Translations under genes and position numbers: made by a program | Notes under the pieces: model-generated | Told to the model about the DNA's origin: nothing | Databases searched by the model: none | The model's input: the letters and a program-made list of their open reading frames with translations, nothing else | Part shown: positions 35,589-44,046 of the stretch, in pieces | Layout: each line of letters starts with the position of its first letter | Position numbering within the stretch: position 1 is the first letter of the stretch | From: JANQPX01 sp039197065 | GTDB taxonomy: Bacteria > Pseudomonadota > Alphaproteobacteria > Geminicoccales > Geminicoccaceae | Length of the DNA: 64,000 nt | Assembly (NCBI GenBank): GCA_039197065.1 | Contig: JBCCUL010000004.1 | Span: 283,228-347,227, forward strand | Direction: 5' to 3'

Positions 35589-36797
35589 ATGGCTATCCTC
35601 CAGCCCAGCGACGAGAAGGAACTGCAGGCGGCCGTGGAGCAGGCCTGCGCTGAAGGCCGCGCGCTCGATGTGATCGGCGCCGGCACCAAGCACGCGCTTG
35701 GCCGGCCGACATCCGTCGATGACCGCCTTGATCTCTCAGGCCTTGCGGGCGTGATCGATTACGAGCCGGCGGAGCTGGTGCTGACCGCGAAACCGGCGAC
35801 GCGAATCAGCGAGGTCGAAACGCTGCTCGCCGAGGCGGGGCAGGCGCTGGCCTTCGAGCCGCCCGACTACAGTGAGCTTCTAGGCAGCGACCATGCGGGC
35901 ACGCTCGGCGGCGTGATCGCGGCCAATCTCTCCGGTCCGAGACGCATCAAGGCGGGGGCTGCACGCGATCACCTGCTCGGTTTCAAGGGCGTGACCGGCC
36001 ATGGCCGCGCGTTCAAATCCGGCGGGCGCGTGGTCAAGAACGTCACGGGCTACGATCTCTCCAAGCTGATCACGGGCTCGATGGGCACGCTCGCAGCGCT
36101 CTCGGAACTGAGCATCAAGGCCCTGCCGCGCCCGGAAACTACCTGGACGCTGGCGCTTCGCGAGCTGGACCATCGAGACGCGACCGGGATCATGATCCGC
36201 GCCATGGCGTCCGCCCATGAGGTCTCGGGTGCGGCCCATCTGCCTGCGGGGATGCCGGCCGGCCTCGGTTTCGGCAACGCTTCGCTCACCCTCATCCGGC
36301 TGGAAGGACCCGCCCCCTCGGTCGACGCCCGCTTTACCGCGCTTCGGCGCGAACTCGGCGGCGGCGACAAGCTCGAGGACAAGGGGTCGCTCACGCTTTG
36401 GAAAGGGGTTCGCGACGCCGCGCCGATGACAGGAAGCGCCGAGCGCGCGATATGGCGTCTTTCGGTGCCGCCGGCGTCCGGGTTTCTCTTGGCCGAGGCG
36501 ATCAGCGCCATGCTTTCCGACGTCACCTACTATTTCGACTGGGCGGGCGGGCTGATCTGGCTGGCGCTGCCGGAGGAGGGGGATGCGGGCGCTGCGGTCA
36601 TCCGCGCGGCCATCGAGAGCACACCCGGGGCTGCCGGCGGCCATGCCACGCTGATCCGCGCCTCCGAGGAGCTGCGCGTGAACCTCTCGGTCTATCAGCC
36701 GCAACCGAAACCGCTCGCCGCGTTGACCAAGCGGGTCAAGGACAGCTTCGATCCGAAGCGGATCCTCAATCCCGGCCGCATGTATGAAGGCGTTTGA
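35589..36797 (+). CDS. glcE: Glycolate oxidase FAD-binding subunit GlcE
   Basis: A 402-residue FAD_binding_4 protein of the glycolate oxidase complex GlcDEF, which oxidises glycolate to glyoxylate. Visible are ALDVIGAGTKHALGRPT, the FAD loop GSDHAGTLGGVIAANLSGPRRI and VTGHGRAFKSGGRVVKNVTGYDLSKLITGSMGTLAAL, and the C-terminal VKDSFDPKRILNPGRMYEGV. The gene lies three bases upstream of glcF. The catalytic subunit gene glcD is not upstream in this window, which is unusual for this operon. Confidence 0.92.
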   Translation: MAILQPSDEKELQAAVEQACAEGRALDVIGAGTKHALGRPTSVDDRLDLSGLAGVIDYEPAELVLTAKPATRISEVETLLAEAGQALAFEPPDYSELLGSDHAGTLGGVIAANLSGPRRIKAGAARDHLLGFKGVTGHGRAFKSGGRVVKNVTGYDLSKLITGSMGTLAALSELSIKALPRPETTWTLALRELDHRDATGIMIRAMASAHEVSGAAHLPAGMPAGLGFGNASLTLIRLEGPAPSVDARFTALRRELGGGDKLEDKGSLTLWKGVRDAAPMTGSAERAIWRLSVPPASGFLLAEAISAMLSDVTYYFDWAGGLIWLALPEEGDAGAAVIRAAIESTPGAAGGHATLIRASEELRVNLSVYQPQPKPLAALTKRVKDSFDPKRILNPGRMYEGV

Positions 36798-36800
36798 GCG

Positions 36801-38135
36801 ATGCAGACGAATTTCACGCTTGAACAGCTCGCCAACCCTGACATGGCCGCGTCGGAAAAGATCCTGCGCGCCTGCGTGCATTGCGGCTTTTGCACCGCGA
36901 CCTGCCCGACCTTCGTGCTGCTCGGCGACGAGCTCGACAGCCCGCGAGGCCGCATCTACCTGATCAAGGACATGCTGGAGAACGACAAGCCGGCGAGCCC
37001 GGAGGTCGTCAAGCATGTCGATCGCTGCCTTTCCTGCCTCTCCTGCATGACGACCTGCCCTTCGGGGGTTCACTACATGCACCTGGTGGACCACGCGAGG
37101 AAGCATATCGAAGAGACGTTTGAGCGGCCCAGGGCCGATCGCGGCCTGCGCAGCCTGCTCGCGTTCATGCTGCCCGATCCGGGCCTGTTTCGCCTGAGCC
37201 TGCTCGGTGCCTGGTTCGCCAAACCCTTTGCGCGGTTTTTCGAAGGCCGAGACGGCATCTACGGTCGTCTGGGCGCCATGTTGAGGTTGGCGCCGAGCGC
37301 CATTCCGTCACCCTCCTGGATGGACAGGCCTGGGATCTTTCCGGCGGAAGGCGAGCGCCGCGCCCGGGTCGCGCTGATGACCGGCTGCGCCCAGCAGGTG
37401 CTAGCGCCGTCGATCAACGAGGCGACGATCCGGCTGCTCAACCGTCACGGCGTCGAGGTCGTCATCCCCCAACGGACCGGCTGCTGCGGCGCTCTGGTCC
37501 ATCATATGGGCAAGGAAGCGGAGGCCCTGGAGAGCGCCAGGAGGAATATCGACGGCTGGCGGCGCGAGCGCGATCTGGACGGTCTCGACGCCATCATCAT
37601 CAACGCGTCCGGCTGCGGCACCACGGTCAAGGACTACGGCTTCATGCTGCGCGGCGACGAGGGCTATGCAGCCCCTGCTAAACATTTCTCGACGATAACC
37701 AGAGACATCACCGAATTCATGGACGAGCTCGGCCTTCTGCCGGCCGTCCGCGACATCGATCTTGCCGTCACCTATCACTCGGCCTGCTCCCTGCAGCATG
37801 GTCAGAAGGTCACGGCGGCGCCGAAAGCGCTCCTGACCCAGGCAGGCTTCACCGTGAAAGAGGTGCCGGAAGGCCATCTCTGCTGCGGCTCGGCCGGCAC
37901 CTACAACATCATGCAGCCGAAGATCGCCACGGAGCTTCGGGACCGCAAGGTCGCCAATATCGAAAAGACCGCGCCCGACCTGGTGGCTGCCGGCAATATC
38001 GGCTGCATCACCCAGATCGCGTCAGGCACGGACCTGCCGGTCGTGCATACGGTCGAACTCCTGGACTGGGCCACAGGCGGCCCAGCGCCGGCAGCGGCCG
38101 GCGGCGTTGACTTTGCGGAGGAGACAGTCTCTTGA
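36801..38135 (+). CDS. glcF: Glycolate oxidase iron-sulphur subunit GlcF
   Basis: A 444-residue subunit with two 4Fe-4S motifs, CVHCGFCTATCP (about residues 31-42) and CLSCLSCMTTCPSG (about 76-89), and two CCG-type domains (RTGCCGALVHHMG and GHLCCGSAGTYNIM, with YHSACSLQHGQ). It passes electrons from the flavin subunits to the membrane quinone pool. It overlaps the dapB start by four bases. Confidence 0.94.
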   Translation: MQTNFTLEQLANPDMAASEKILRACVHCGFCTATCPTFVLLGDELDSPRGRIYLIKDMLENDKPASPEVVKHVDRCLSCLSCMTTCPSGVHYMHLVDHARKHIEETFERPRADRGLRSLLAFMLPDPGLFRLSLLGAWFAKPFARFFEGRDGIYGRLGAMLRLAPSAIPSPSWMDRPGIFPAEGERRARVALMTGCAQQVLAPSINEATIRLLNRHGVEVVIPQRTGCCGALVHHMGKEAEALESARRNIDGWRRERDLDGLDAIIINASGCGTTVKDYGFMLRGDEGYAAPAKHFSTITRDITEFMDELGLLPAVRDIDLAVTYHSACSLQHGQKVTAAPKALLTQAGFTVKEVPEGHLCCGSAGTYNIMQPKIATELRDRKVANIEKTAPDLVAAGNIGCITQIASGTDLPVVHTVELLDWATGGPAPAAAGGVDFAEETVS

Positions 38136-38935
38136 GAATTGGCGTTTTGGGCTGCGCCGGCCGGATGGGCCGGGCGATCATGACGGAGGTTCTGGCAACC
38201 GAAGGGTGCGCGCTGGCAGGCGGAACCGAGATGGCCGGACATGCCGAACTCGGCCGGGATCTAGGTGCGCTGATCGGCAAAGAAACCCTCGGCATGACCG
38301 TCAGCGAAGACGCGGCGGCGCTCATCGCCGCCTCCGACGTGGTGATCGAATTCTCGTCGGTCGACGCCACCTTGCGACACGCGGCCATCGCCGCGGAGCA
38401 CGGCACCGGCCACGTCATCGGCACCACCGGCTTCGACGACCAAGCGAAGGCCCAAATCGTCAACGCCGCGGCGCGCTCGCCGCTGGTTTGGGCGGCGAAT
38501 ATGAGCCTCGGGGTCAATCTGCTGCTCGGCCTGACCGAACGGGTGGCGAAAAGCCTGGGCCCCGAAGCCTTCGACATCGAGATCGTCGAGACCCACCACC
38601 GGCACAAGATCGATGCGCCGTCCGGCACGGCGCTGGCGCTCGGCGAAGCGGCGGCGCGCGGCCGTGGCGTCCAGCTCGCCGACGTGGCCGATCGTGGCCG
38701 GGACGGCATCACCGGCGCGAGAAAAACAGGCGATATCGGCTTTACCGCTCTGCGCGGCGGCGATGTGGTCGGCGATCACACCGTGACCTTCGCCGGCCTC
38801 GGCGAGCGTATCGAGCTCACCCACAAGGCCTCCGATCGCCGCATCTACGCCCGCGGCGCCGTCCACGCAGCCCGCTGGCTGGAAGGCAAGGCCCCCGGCC
38901 TCTACGACATGAACGACGTCCTCGGGTTGGTGTGA
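38132..38935 (+). CDS. dapB: 4-hydroxy-tetrahydrodipicolinate reductase DapB
   Basis: A 267-residue enzyme of the lysine/diaminopimelate pathway. It shows the N-terminal GVLGCAGRMGRAIM dinucleotide site, FSSVDATLRHAAIA, GTTGFDDQAKAQI, ANMSLGVNLLLGLTE, the signature EIVETHHRHKIDAPSGTALALGEAAA and VVGDHTVTFAGLGERIELTHKA. It begins with TTG overlapping the glcF stop (tcTTGA), with GGAGGAGA upstream. Coupling of cell-wall/lysine synthesis with glycolate oxidation is probably only positional. Its TGA stop opens an interspersed repeat. Confidence 0.95.
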   Translation: MRIGVLGCAGRMGRAIMTEVLATEGCALAGGTEMAGHAELGRDLGALIGKETLGMTVSEDAAALIAASDVVIEFSSVDATLRHAAIAAEHGTGHVIGTTGFDDQAKAQIVNAAARSPLVWAANMSLGVNLLLGLTERVAKSLGPEAFDIEIVETHHRHKIDAPSGTALALGEAAARGRGVQLADVADRGRDGITGARKTGDIGFTALRGGDVVGDHTVTFAGLGERIELTHKASDRRIYARGAVHAARWLEGKAPGLYDMNDVLGLV

Positions 38936-39054
38936 GTGGCGCGGCCACCTCGTTGACTTGAGGGCGCCGTCGTTGAACGCGCTCCTGTTTTGATGGGTAT
39001 GCCGGCAGGCTGCTGGTGCTGGCAGGAGCCTCCGGAACCAAATGACGTGGCCAC
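38933..39054. repeat. Mosaic interspersed repeat, copy B (dapB-glk gap)
   Basis: Starts at the dapB stop with TGAGTGGCGCGGCCACCTCG, continues with TTGACTTGAGGGCGCCGTCG and GAACGCGCTCC, and ends with GTGGCCACGCCAC (39042-39054 region) in inverted orientation to the first core. It occupies the entire gap up to the glk ribosome site. The internal part resembles the typA-ku gap. Confidence 0.65.
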
Positions 39055-39080
39055 GCCACGAGCCATTGAAGGAAAGAATT

Positions 39081-40019
39081 TTGCAACGTCTGGTCAGCGA
39101 TATCGGCGGCACCAATGCCCGCTTTGCTCTAGTGGGTGACGACGGCTGGCCGAAGAATGAGAACACACTGAAGACAAAGGATTTTCCGGGCGTCGTCGAA
39201 GCGGCTGATGCCTATCTGGACGGGCGAAGCGTCGATGGCGTCGTGCTGGTGGTGGCGGGCCCGGTCGAGGAGGACAGAATCGCGCTGACCAACTGTCCCT
39301 GGGCGTTTTCGCTGGACGGCACCAAGACGGCGATGGGCGTCAAGCGTCTGATCGCGATCAACGACTTCGTCGCCCAGGCCCTGTCGATCCCGCGGCTTGA
39401 TGCATCGGATTGCGAGAAGCTCGGCGGCGGCGAGGCGCTGGATGATCGGGCGATCGCGGTGATCGGTCCCGGCACCGGGCTCGGCGTTGCCGGGCTTTTG
39501 AAAACCGACGGCATTTATCGCCCGATCCCGACCGAAGGCGGTCATGTCGCCTTCGCGCCGAGGGACGAAACCGAGGATGCGGTGCTCGGTCTTTTGCGCG
39601 CGCGTTTCGGCCATGTCTCCAATGAGCGGCTGCTGTCCGGGCCGGGCCTGGTCAACCTGGCTCTGGCTCTGGCGAACATTCGGGACGCCGAGCTTTCGGC
39701 CGAGAGCCCGGCCGATATCGTATCAAAAGCGGATGAAGAGGCCTGCCCGATCTGCATCGAGGCTATCGAGCGCTTTTGCGATCTGCTCGGCGCTGCTGCC
39801 GGCGATCTCGCGCTGACCTATGGCGCACGCGGCGGCGTTTATTTGACCGGCGGCATGGTTTCCCATCTCGGCCGGCATTTCGATACGGCGCGGGTGATGA
39901 GCGCCTTCGTCGACAAAGGGCGCTTTCGGGCTTATCTCGACGCCATTCCCGTCATGCGCGTTCGGCGAACTAATACCGGGCTGATCGGCGCTGCCGCAGC
40001 GGCCATGCAGCTGGGCTGA
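39081..40019 (+). CDS. glk: Glucokinase
   Basis: A 312-residue glucokinase that phosphorylates glucose with ATP. The phosphate-1 loop is LVSDIGGTNARFALV, the sugar/adenosine sites include VVAGPVEEDRIALTNCPWAFS, INDFVAQALSIPRL, VIGPGTGLGVAGLLK and TEGGHVAFAPRDETED, and the C-terminal YGARGGVYLTGGMV is present. TTG at 39081 has GAAGGA seven bases upstream and starts at the family N-terminus. The ATG at 39042 lies inside the repeat element and is less likely. Confidence 0.93.
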   Translation: MQRLVSDIGGTNARFALVGDDGWPKNENTLKTKDFPGVVEAADAYLDGRSVDGVVLVVAGPVEEDRIALTNCPWAFSLDGTKTAMGVKRLIAINDFVAQALSIPRLDASDCEKLGGGEALDDRAIAVIGPGTGLGVAGLLKTDGIYRPIPTEGGHVAFAPRDETEDAVLGLLRARFGHVSNERLLSGPGLVNLALALANIRDAELSAESPADIVSKADEEACPICIEAIERFCDLLGAAAGDLALTYGARGGVYLTGGMVSHLGRHFDTARVMSAFVDKGRFRAYLDAIPVMRVRRTNTGLIGAAAAAMQLG

Positions 40020-40025
40020 CGCCGG

Positions 40026-40667
40026 TCAGCTTCGTTTGCTGAGCGCCAGCCAGAGCCCGCCGCCGATCAGAAACGAGCCGCTGATCCGTTCCAGAACGCG
40101 AAGGCGCGGCCCGGTGAACCAACGGCCGGCGCGCCCGGCGGCAAGCGCATAGCAGCTATCGAGAACCAGGGCGACCAGGATAAAGATCAAGCCCAGCACC
40201 AGCGTTTGCATCAGCGCCGATCCAGCAGGGTCAATGAATTGCGGGATAAACGCGCCGAAGAACAGCAGGGCTTTCGGGTTCGACCAAAGCACCAGAAAGC
40301 CCTGCCAGAAGAAGCGCCCCCCATTGCCGCCTCCGTTTCGGCCAGATTCCTCTGCCAAAGTCACCGAGGTGGTCGCACCACCACCGCGCCAGAGTTTGAT
40401 GCCGAGCCAGATAAGATAGGCGGCGCCGGCGAGGCGGAGCCAGTCGAAGATCCAGCCCATGTGGTTGACGATGGTCGAGAGGCCGGCGGCAAGGACGATC
40501 AGCATGGTGGCGAGACCCGCCTGGGTGCCGACGTCAGTCCAGAGCCCCGCGCGCGTGCCGTGGCGGAGGCTGTTGGCGATGATCACCGTCACGGACGGTC
40601 CGGGTACGATCACCACGGCGATGCAGGCCAGGGTGTAGGTTAGGAGGATTTCGATCGGCAGAGTCAT
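40026..40667 (-). CDS. LysE/RhtB family exporter
   Basis: A 213-residue membrane protein with six predicted helices. The N-terminus LTYTLACIAVVIVPGPSVTVIIANSLRHGTRAGL carries the PGP motif and the RHG turn of the LysE/RhtB family; LRLAGAAYLIWLGIKLWRGG and FWQGFLVLWSNPKALLFFGAFIPQFID are also diagnostic. Members export amino acids such as homoserine, threonine or lysine. It lies 18 bases downstream of the amino acid ABC permease gene, in the same direction. Confidence 0.93.
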   Translation of the reverse strand: MTLPIEILLTYTLACIAVVIVPGPSVTVIIANSLRHGTRAGLWTDVGTQAGLATMLIVLAAGLSTIVNHMGWIFDWLRLAGAAYLIWLGIKLWRGGGATTSVTLAEESGRNGGGNGGRFFWQGFLVLWSNPKALLFFGAFIPQFIDPAGSALMQTLVLGLIFILVALVLDSCYALAAGRAGRWFTGPRLRVLERISGSFLIGGGLWLALSKRS

Positions 40668-40685
40668 GGCGAGTTCCCGTAAAGG

Positions 40686-41465
40686 CTAGCGGCCCTGCCG
40701 CTCGTCCGCCTGCAGCCGGCGCTCAAGCCAGCGCACACCTTGCGACACGATGAGGATCAGGACCAGATATTCGAGCACCAGGAAAGTGTAGATTTCAAGC
40801 GGCCTGTATTGATTGACCACCAGCTCGTTGGCGCGGCGGGTGAGCTCGGAAAGGCCGATGACCGAGACCAGCGAGCTCATCTTCAGCATGTAGACGAACT
40901 GATTGCCGAGCGGCGGCAGGATTCTTCTTATGGCCTGGGGCAGGATGACGTAACGCATCTTGTCCCAATAGGAGAGGCCGAGGCTGTCCGCCGCCTCCGC
41001 CTGGCCGCGCGAAATCGACTGAATGCCGCCTCTGAAGATCTCGGCTTCGAACGCGCTGTCGCAAAGGGCGAGCGCGATGACGCCGGCGGCGAACACATCC
41101 AGCTTGATGTCGAGCACCACAGGGAGGCCGTAATAGACCCAGAGCAGCATGACCAGGATGGGTATGGCGCGGAACAGCTCGACATAGATACGATTGACGC
41201 TCCGCCAGGCCGGCCGTGTCGACAGGCCGGGCAGCGCGACCAGGAGCCCGAGGGTTACCGAGATCGCGATTGCGAGTAGGGACAGGCTGATCGTGGTCCA
41301 AAGGCCGCCCAGCAAGAACTGGATGTTGGTCTGGCCCTGGGTCGTGGTCGGCATGACCACATACCAGCCCCAATTATAGTTCCCGCCGCAGCCGGCAAGT
41401 GCTGCTGTCGGAAGGATATAGGCAAGCAAACGCAGTCGGCGTCCGACAAGTGGGCGTCCGACCAT
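40686..41465 (-). CDS. Polar amino acid ABC transporter permease
   Basis: A 259-residue HisM/GlnP-type permease with about five helices. The region GGLWTTISLSLLAIAISVTLGLLVALPG and the EAA loop EAADSLGLSYWDKMRYVILPQAIRRILPPLGNQFVYMLK are clear. The ATG overlaps the stop of the ATPase gene. Only one permease is present, so it probably works as a homodimer. A cysteine-bearing N-terminal hydrophobic segment (AYILPTAALAGCGG) precedes the core. Confidence 0.92.
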   Translation of the reverse strand: MVGRPLVGRRLRLLAYILPTAALAGCGGNYNWGWYVVMPTTTQGQTNIQFLLGGLWTTISLSLLAIAISVTLGLLVALPGLSTRPAWRSVNRIYVELFRAIPILVMLLWVYYGLPVVLDIKLDVFAAGVIALALCDSAFEAEIFRGGIQSISRGQAEAADSLGLSYWDKMRYVILPQAIRRILPPLGNQFVYMLKMSSLVSVIGLSELTRRANELVVNQYRPLEIYTFLVLEYLVLILIVSQGVRWLERRLQADERQGR

Positions 41466-42226
41466 CAGTGCGCCAGGATCTGGCTGAGGAACTGCTTGGT
41501 CCGCTCGCTCTCGGGCGCGGAAAAAAACGCTGTGGGCGTCCCCACCTCCACGATCTGACCCTCGTCCATGAAGACCATCTTGTCGGCGACCTTGCGGGCG
41601 AAGCCCATTTCGTGGGTGACGCACACCATGGTCATGCCGTCCTCGGCGAGCTCGATCATGACATCCAGGACCTCCTTGATCATCTCCGGGTCGAGGGCGG
41701 AAGTCGGCTCGTCGAACAGCATGATCTTCGGCTGCATGCACAAGCTTCGGGCGATCGCGACGCGCTGCTGCTGGCCGCCGGAAAGCTGGGCCGGGTATTT
41801 TTCGGCCTGTTCCGGAATGCGCACCCGCTCCAGATAGCGCCGGGCGAGGGCTTCGGCTTCGCTCTTCGGCGTTTTTCGGGCACGCATCGGGGCGAGTGTC
41901 AGGTTCTGCAGGACGGTCAGATGCGGAAACAGGTTGAACTGCTGGAACACCATGCCGACTTCGCGCCGGACGGAGGTAATGTTCTTGACGTCATCGTTCA
42001 GCTCGATGCCGTCAACGACGATCCGCCCCTCGTCATGGCGCTCAAGCTGATTGATGCAGCGGATCAGCGTGGATTTGCCGGAGCCGGAGGGTCCGCAGAC
42101 CACGACACGCTCGCCCAGGCCGACCTCCAGATCCACCGCCTTGAGCGCCGCGAAATCACCGAAGCGCTTGGTCACCGCCGACATGCTGATGATCCGACCG
42201 GCGCCATTCGGCGTAGCCTCGGTCAT
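41465..42226 (-). CDS. Polar amino acid ABC transporter ATPase
   Basis: A 253-residue GlnQ/HisP-like ATPase. Walker A is CGPSGSGKSTLIRCINQLE, the Q-loop lies in EVGMVFQQFNLFPHLTVLQN, the signature is LSGGQQQRVAIARSL, Walker B is IMLFDEPTSALDPEM and the switch is VCVTHEMGFARKVAD. The ATG at 42226 (AGGAAGG upstream) is preferred; GTG at 42265 would add 13 residues. It is divergent from the cognate binding protein gene. Confidence 0.94.
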   Translation of the reverse strand: MTEATPNGAGRIISMSAVTKRFGDFAALKAVDLEVGLGERVVVCGPSGSGKSTLIRCINQLERHDEGRIVVDGIELNDDVKNITSVRREVGMVFQQFNLFPHLTVLQNLTLAPMRARKTPKSEAEALARRYLERVRIPEQAEKYPAQLSGGQQQRVAIARSLCMQPKIMLFDEPTSALDPEMIKEVLDVMIELAEDGMTMVCVTHEMGFARKVADKMVFMDEGQIVEVGTPTAFFSAPESERTKQFLSQILAH

Positions 42227-42380
42227 CGACGGGGCGCCTTCCTGCCAGCTGTTGTCATCAGTCACCTCATCGTGGCCGGCCGATCGGCGGCAGGCTGTGG
42301 ACAGCCCTCCATCACTAGGACAAGATCCTGGGCAGGCTCAAGATATGCCGGCGCGGCATCTTCAACAAAGGACCATCACC

Positions 42381-43160
42381 ATGGGCACACGTCTTCTCGT
42401 CAGCACCCTGGCGATCCTAGGATTTCTCGCGAGCCCACTTATGGCCCAGGAGGGCTCCAGGCTGCAGACGATCCTGGAAAGCGGCACCCTTCGGGTCGGC
42501 ACCACCGGCGATTTCAATCCGATGAGCTTCAAAGATCCCGGCTCCAACGAGTATCAGGGCTTCGACATCGACGTCGCCAAGCAGTTCGCCGCCGACATGG
42601 AGGTGGAGCTCGAATTCGTCGCCACCGACTGGAAGACGCTGGTCAACGGCGTGATCGCCGACAAATATGACCTCACCACCAGCGCCTCGCTCAGCATGGC
42701 GCGCGCGAAGGTCGCCGGTTACTCCGATGCCTATGTCGAGTTCGGCACCGTGCCCATGACGCTCAAGGAAAACGTCGACAAATTCGACGGCTGGGACAGC
42801 ATCAACAACGCCGAGACCACGGTCGCCGTGACGCTCGGCACCGTGTTCGAGGCCCAGGCGCGCGGCTACTTCCCGGATGCGGAGATCGTCTCGGTCGAAG
42901 CGCCGGCGCGCGACTACCAGGAAGTGCTCGCCGGCCGCGCCATGGTGTCGGTCACCTCGAATGTCGAGGCGGCGTCGCTCCTGAAAACCTACCCCGAACT
43001 CGCCGTCATCCCCGTCGATGAGGCCCGCTCCCGCCGGCCCGGCGCGTTCCTCCTCGATCAGAACGACCAGGTGTGGATCAACTACGTGAACCACTGGGTC
43101 GACCTCAAGCACACCGAAGGCTTCTTCGACGAGCTCGCGGTCAAATGGGGCCTGCAGTGA
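42381..43160 (+). CDS. Periplasmic amino-acid-binding protein of the ABC system
   Basis: A 259-residue binding protein with signal peptide (LLVSTLAILGFLASPLMA) and the family-3 pattern LESGTLRVGTTGDFNPMSFKDP, EYQGFDIDVAKQFAADM, WKTLVNGVIADKYDLTTSASLSMARAKVAGYSDAYVEFG, ETTVAVTLGTVFE. It is divergently transcribed from its ATPase/permease genes with a 154-base gap. The GTTSAS-type ligand loop fits cyclohexadienyl-dehydratase-like or polar amino acid binders; the ligand is not fixed. Confidence 0.92.
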   Translation: MGTRLLVSTLAILGFLASPLMAQEGSRLQTILESGTLRVGTTGDFNPMSFKDPGSNEYQGFDIDVAKQFAADMEVELEFVATDWKTLVNGVIADKYDLTTSASLSMARAKVAGYSDAYVEFGTVPMTLKENVDKFDGWDSINNAETTVAVTLGTVFEAQARGYFPDAEIVSVEAPARDYQEVLAGRAMVSVTSNVEAASLLKTYPELAVIPVDEARSRRPGAFLLDQNDQVWINYVNHWVDLKHTEGFFDELAVKWGLQ

Positions 43161-43172
43161 GCCACTGCAGGC
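43150..43172 (+). terminator. Hairpin spanning the binding-protein stop codon
   Basis: GCCTGCAGTG (43150-43159) and CACTGCAGGC (43163-43172) are perfect 10 bp arms around a three-base loop. The TGA stop (43158-43160) is inside the structure. No T-run follows directly, so it may be a stabilising or attenuating hairpin rather than a simple terminator. Confidence 0.5.
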
Positions 43173-43258
43173 TGGACTTGCCTCGATCGCTTGGGGGCGT
43201 TTTCCTGAGTGGTGTAAAGATGGAGGAGCGGGCGTTGATATGAGTTGGAGCTGCGGGC

Positions 43259-43513
43259 GTGACTGACGAGAAATATGACGTCTTCATTGACGCCCGCGGC
43301 CTTGCCTGCCCGATGCCGCTGATCAAGACCAGACAGGCGATCATGGTGGTGGAGCCCGGCGCCACCATCTGCGTGCTGGCCACGGACCCGACGTCCAAGC
43401 GCGATTTCGAGATGTTCGTCGACGCCACCGGCCACAAGCTGCTGCGCCAGGAAAAGGAAGATGACGTCTTTCTCTACGTCATCGAGAAGACGGTCGTAGA
43501 AGGGCTGGATTGA
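43259..43513 (+). CDS. TusA-family sulphur carrier protein
   Basis: An 84-residue TusA/SirA-like protein. The single active cysteine lies in DARGLACPMPLIKTRQAI (CPxP motif), followed by GATICVLATDPTSKRDFEMFVDATGHKLLRQE. Such proteins relay persulphide sulphur to tRNA thiolation or other pathways. The GTG start follows a weak site (TTGGAG). It stands alone between the amino acid binder and the leftward RipA-like gene. Confidence 0.9.
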   Translation: MTDEKYDVFIDARGLACPMPLIKTRQAIMVVEPGATICVLATDPTSKRDFEMFVDATGHKLLRQEKEDDVFLYVIEKTVVEGLD

Positions 43514-43536
43514 GCAGGCCGCAGATGCCTGGCGGA

Positions 43537-43983
43537 TCAATGCCAGAGCACGGCGGCCACCATGGCGAGATACAGAGCGGCGAAGGTCGAAGGGATTGCG
43601 CTCTCGATCTTCGACAGCGAGATGCGCCCCTCTCCCTCATAGACCTGTTCCTCGCGGGCAAAGGGCTGGTAGGCGAGATCCTGTTCGATCTCTTTCAAGA
43701 CCGCGAACTTTGCGCGATTGACGGAGCGATAGGACTTCAAAAGCGCGAACCAGGCGATGCAGACCAGGATCCCGGCAACCGGTATCGCCCAGAGCCAGAC
43801 CGCGGTGACGGCATCCGCAATCGGCACGGCCTTGTCAGTTTGAAGGTAGCCGTAAAGGGCGACGACGGCGCTGTTGATGCTCAGCATCCAGGCATTCGCC
43901 TGGGCGCGCCGATCGCCGATTTTCTCGGTCGTCGCGACAAACAGCTCGTAGAGCGCGAATTTCGGATCGTCTTTGGCGGTCAT
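43537..43983 (-). CDS. RipA-like small membrane protein
   Basis: A 148-residue membrane protein with three hydrophobic segments (about 36-56, 64-88 and 127-147). The N-terminal region KFALYELFVATTEKIGDRRAQANAWMLSINSAVVALYGYL resembles the RipA-like octameric membrane family, and a cytoplasmic loop follows. Function is unknown outside Francisella. It is divergent from pta. Confidence 0.7.
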   Translation of the reverse strand: MTAKDDPKFALYELFVATTEKIGDRRAQANAWMLSINSAVVALYGYLQTDKAVPIADAVTAVWLWAIPVAGILVCIAWFALLKSYRSVNRAKFAVLKEIEQDLAYQPFAREEQVYEGEGRISLSKIESAIPSTFAALYLAMVAAVLWH

Positions 43984-44046
43984 GATGGCTACCTATGTCT
44001 TCACCCGCGCATGTTTGGACAGTCTACGCGCTGAAAGTCAAATCCG

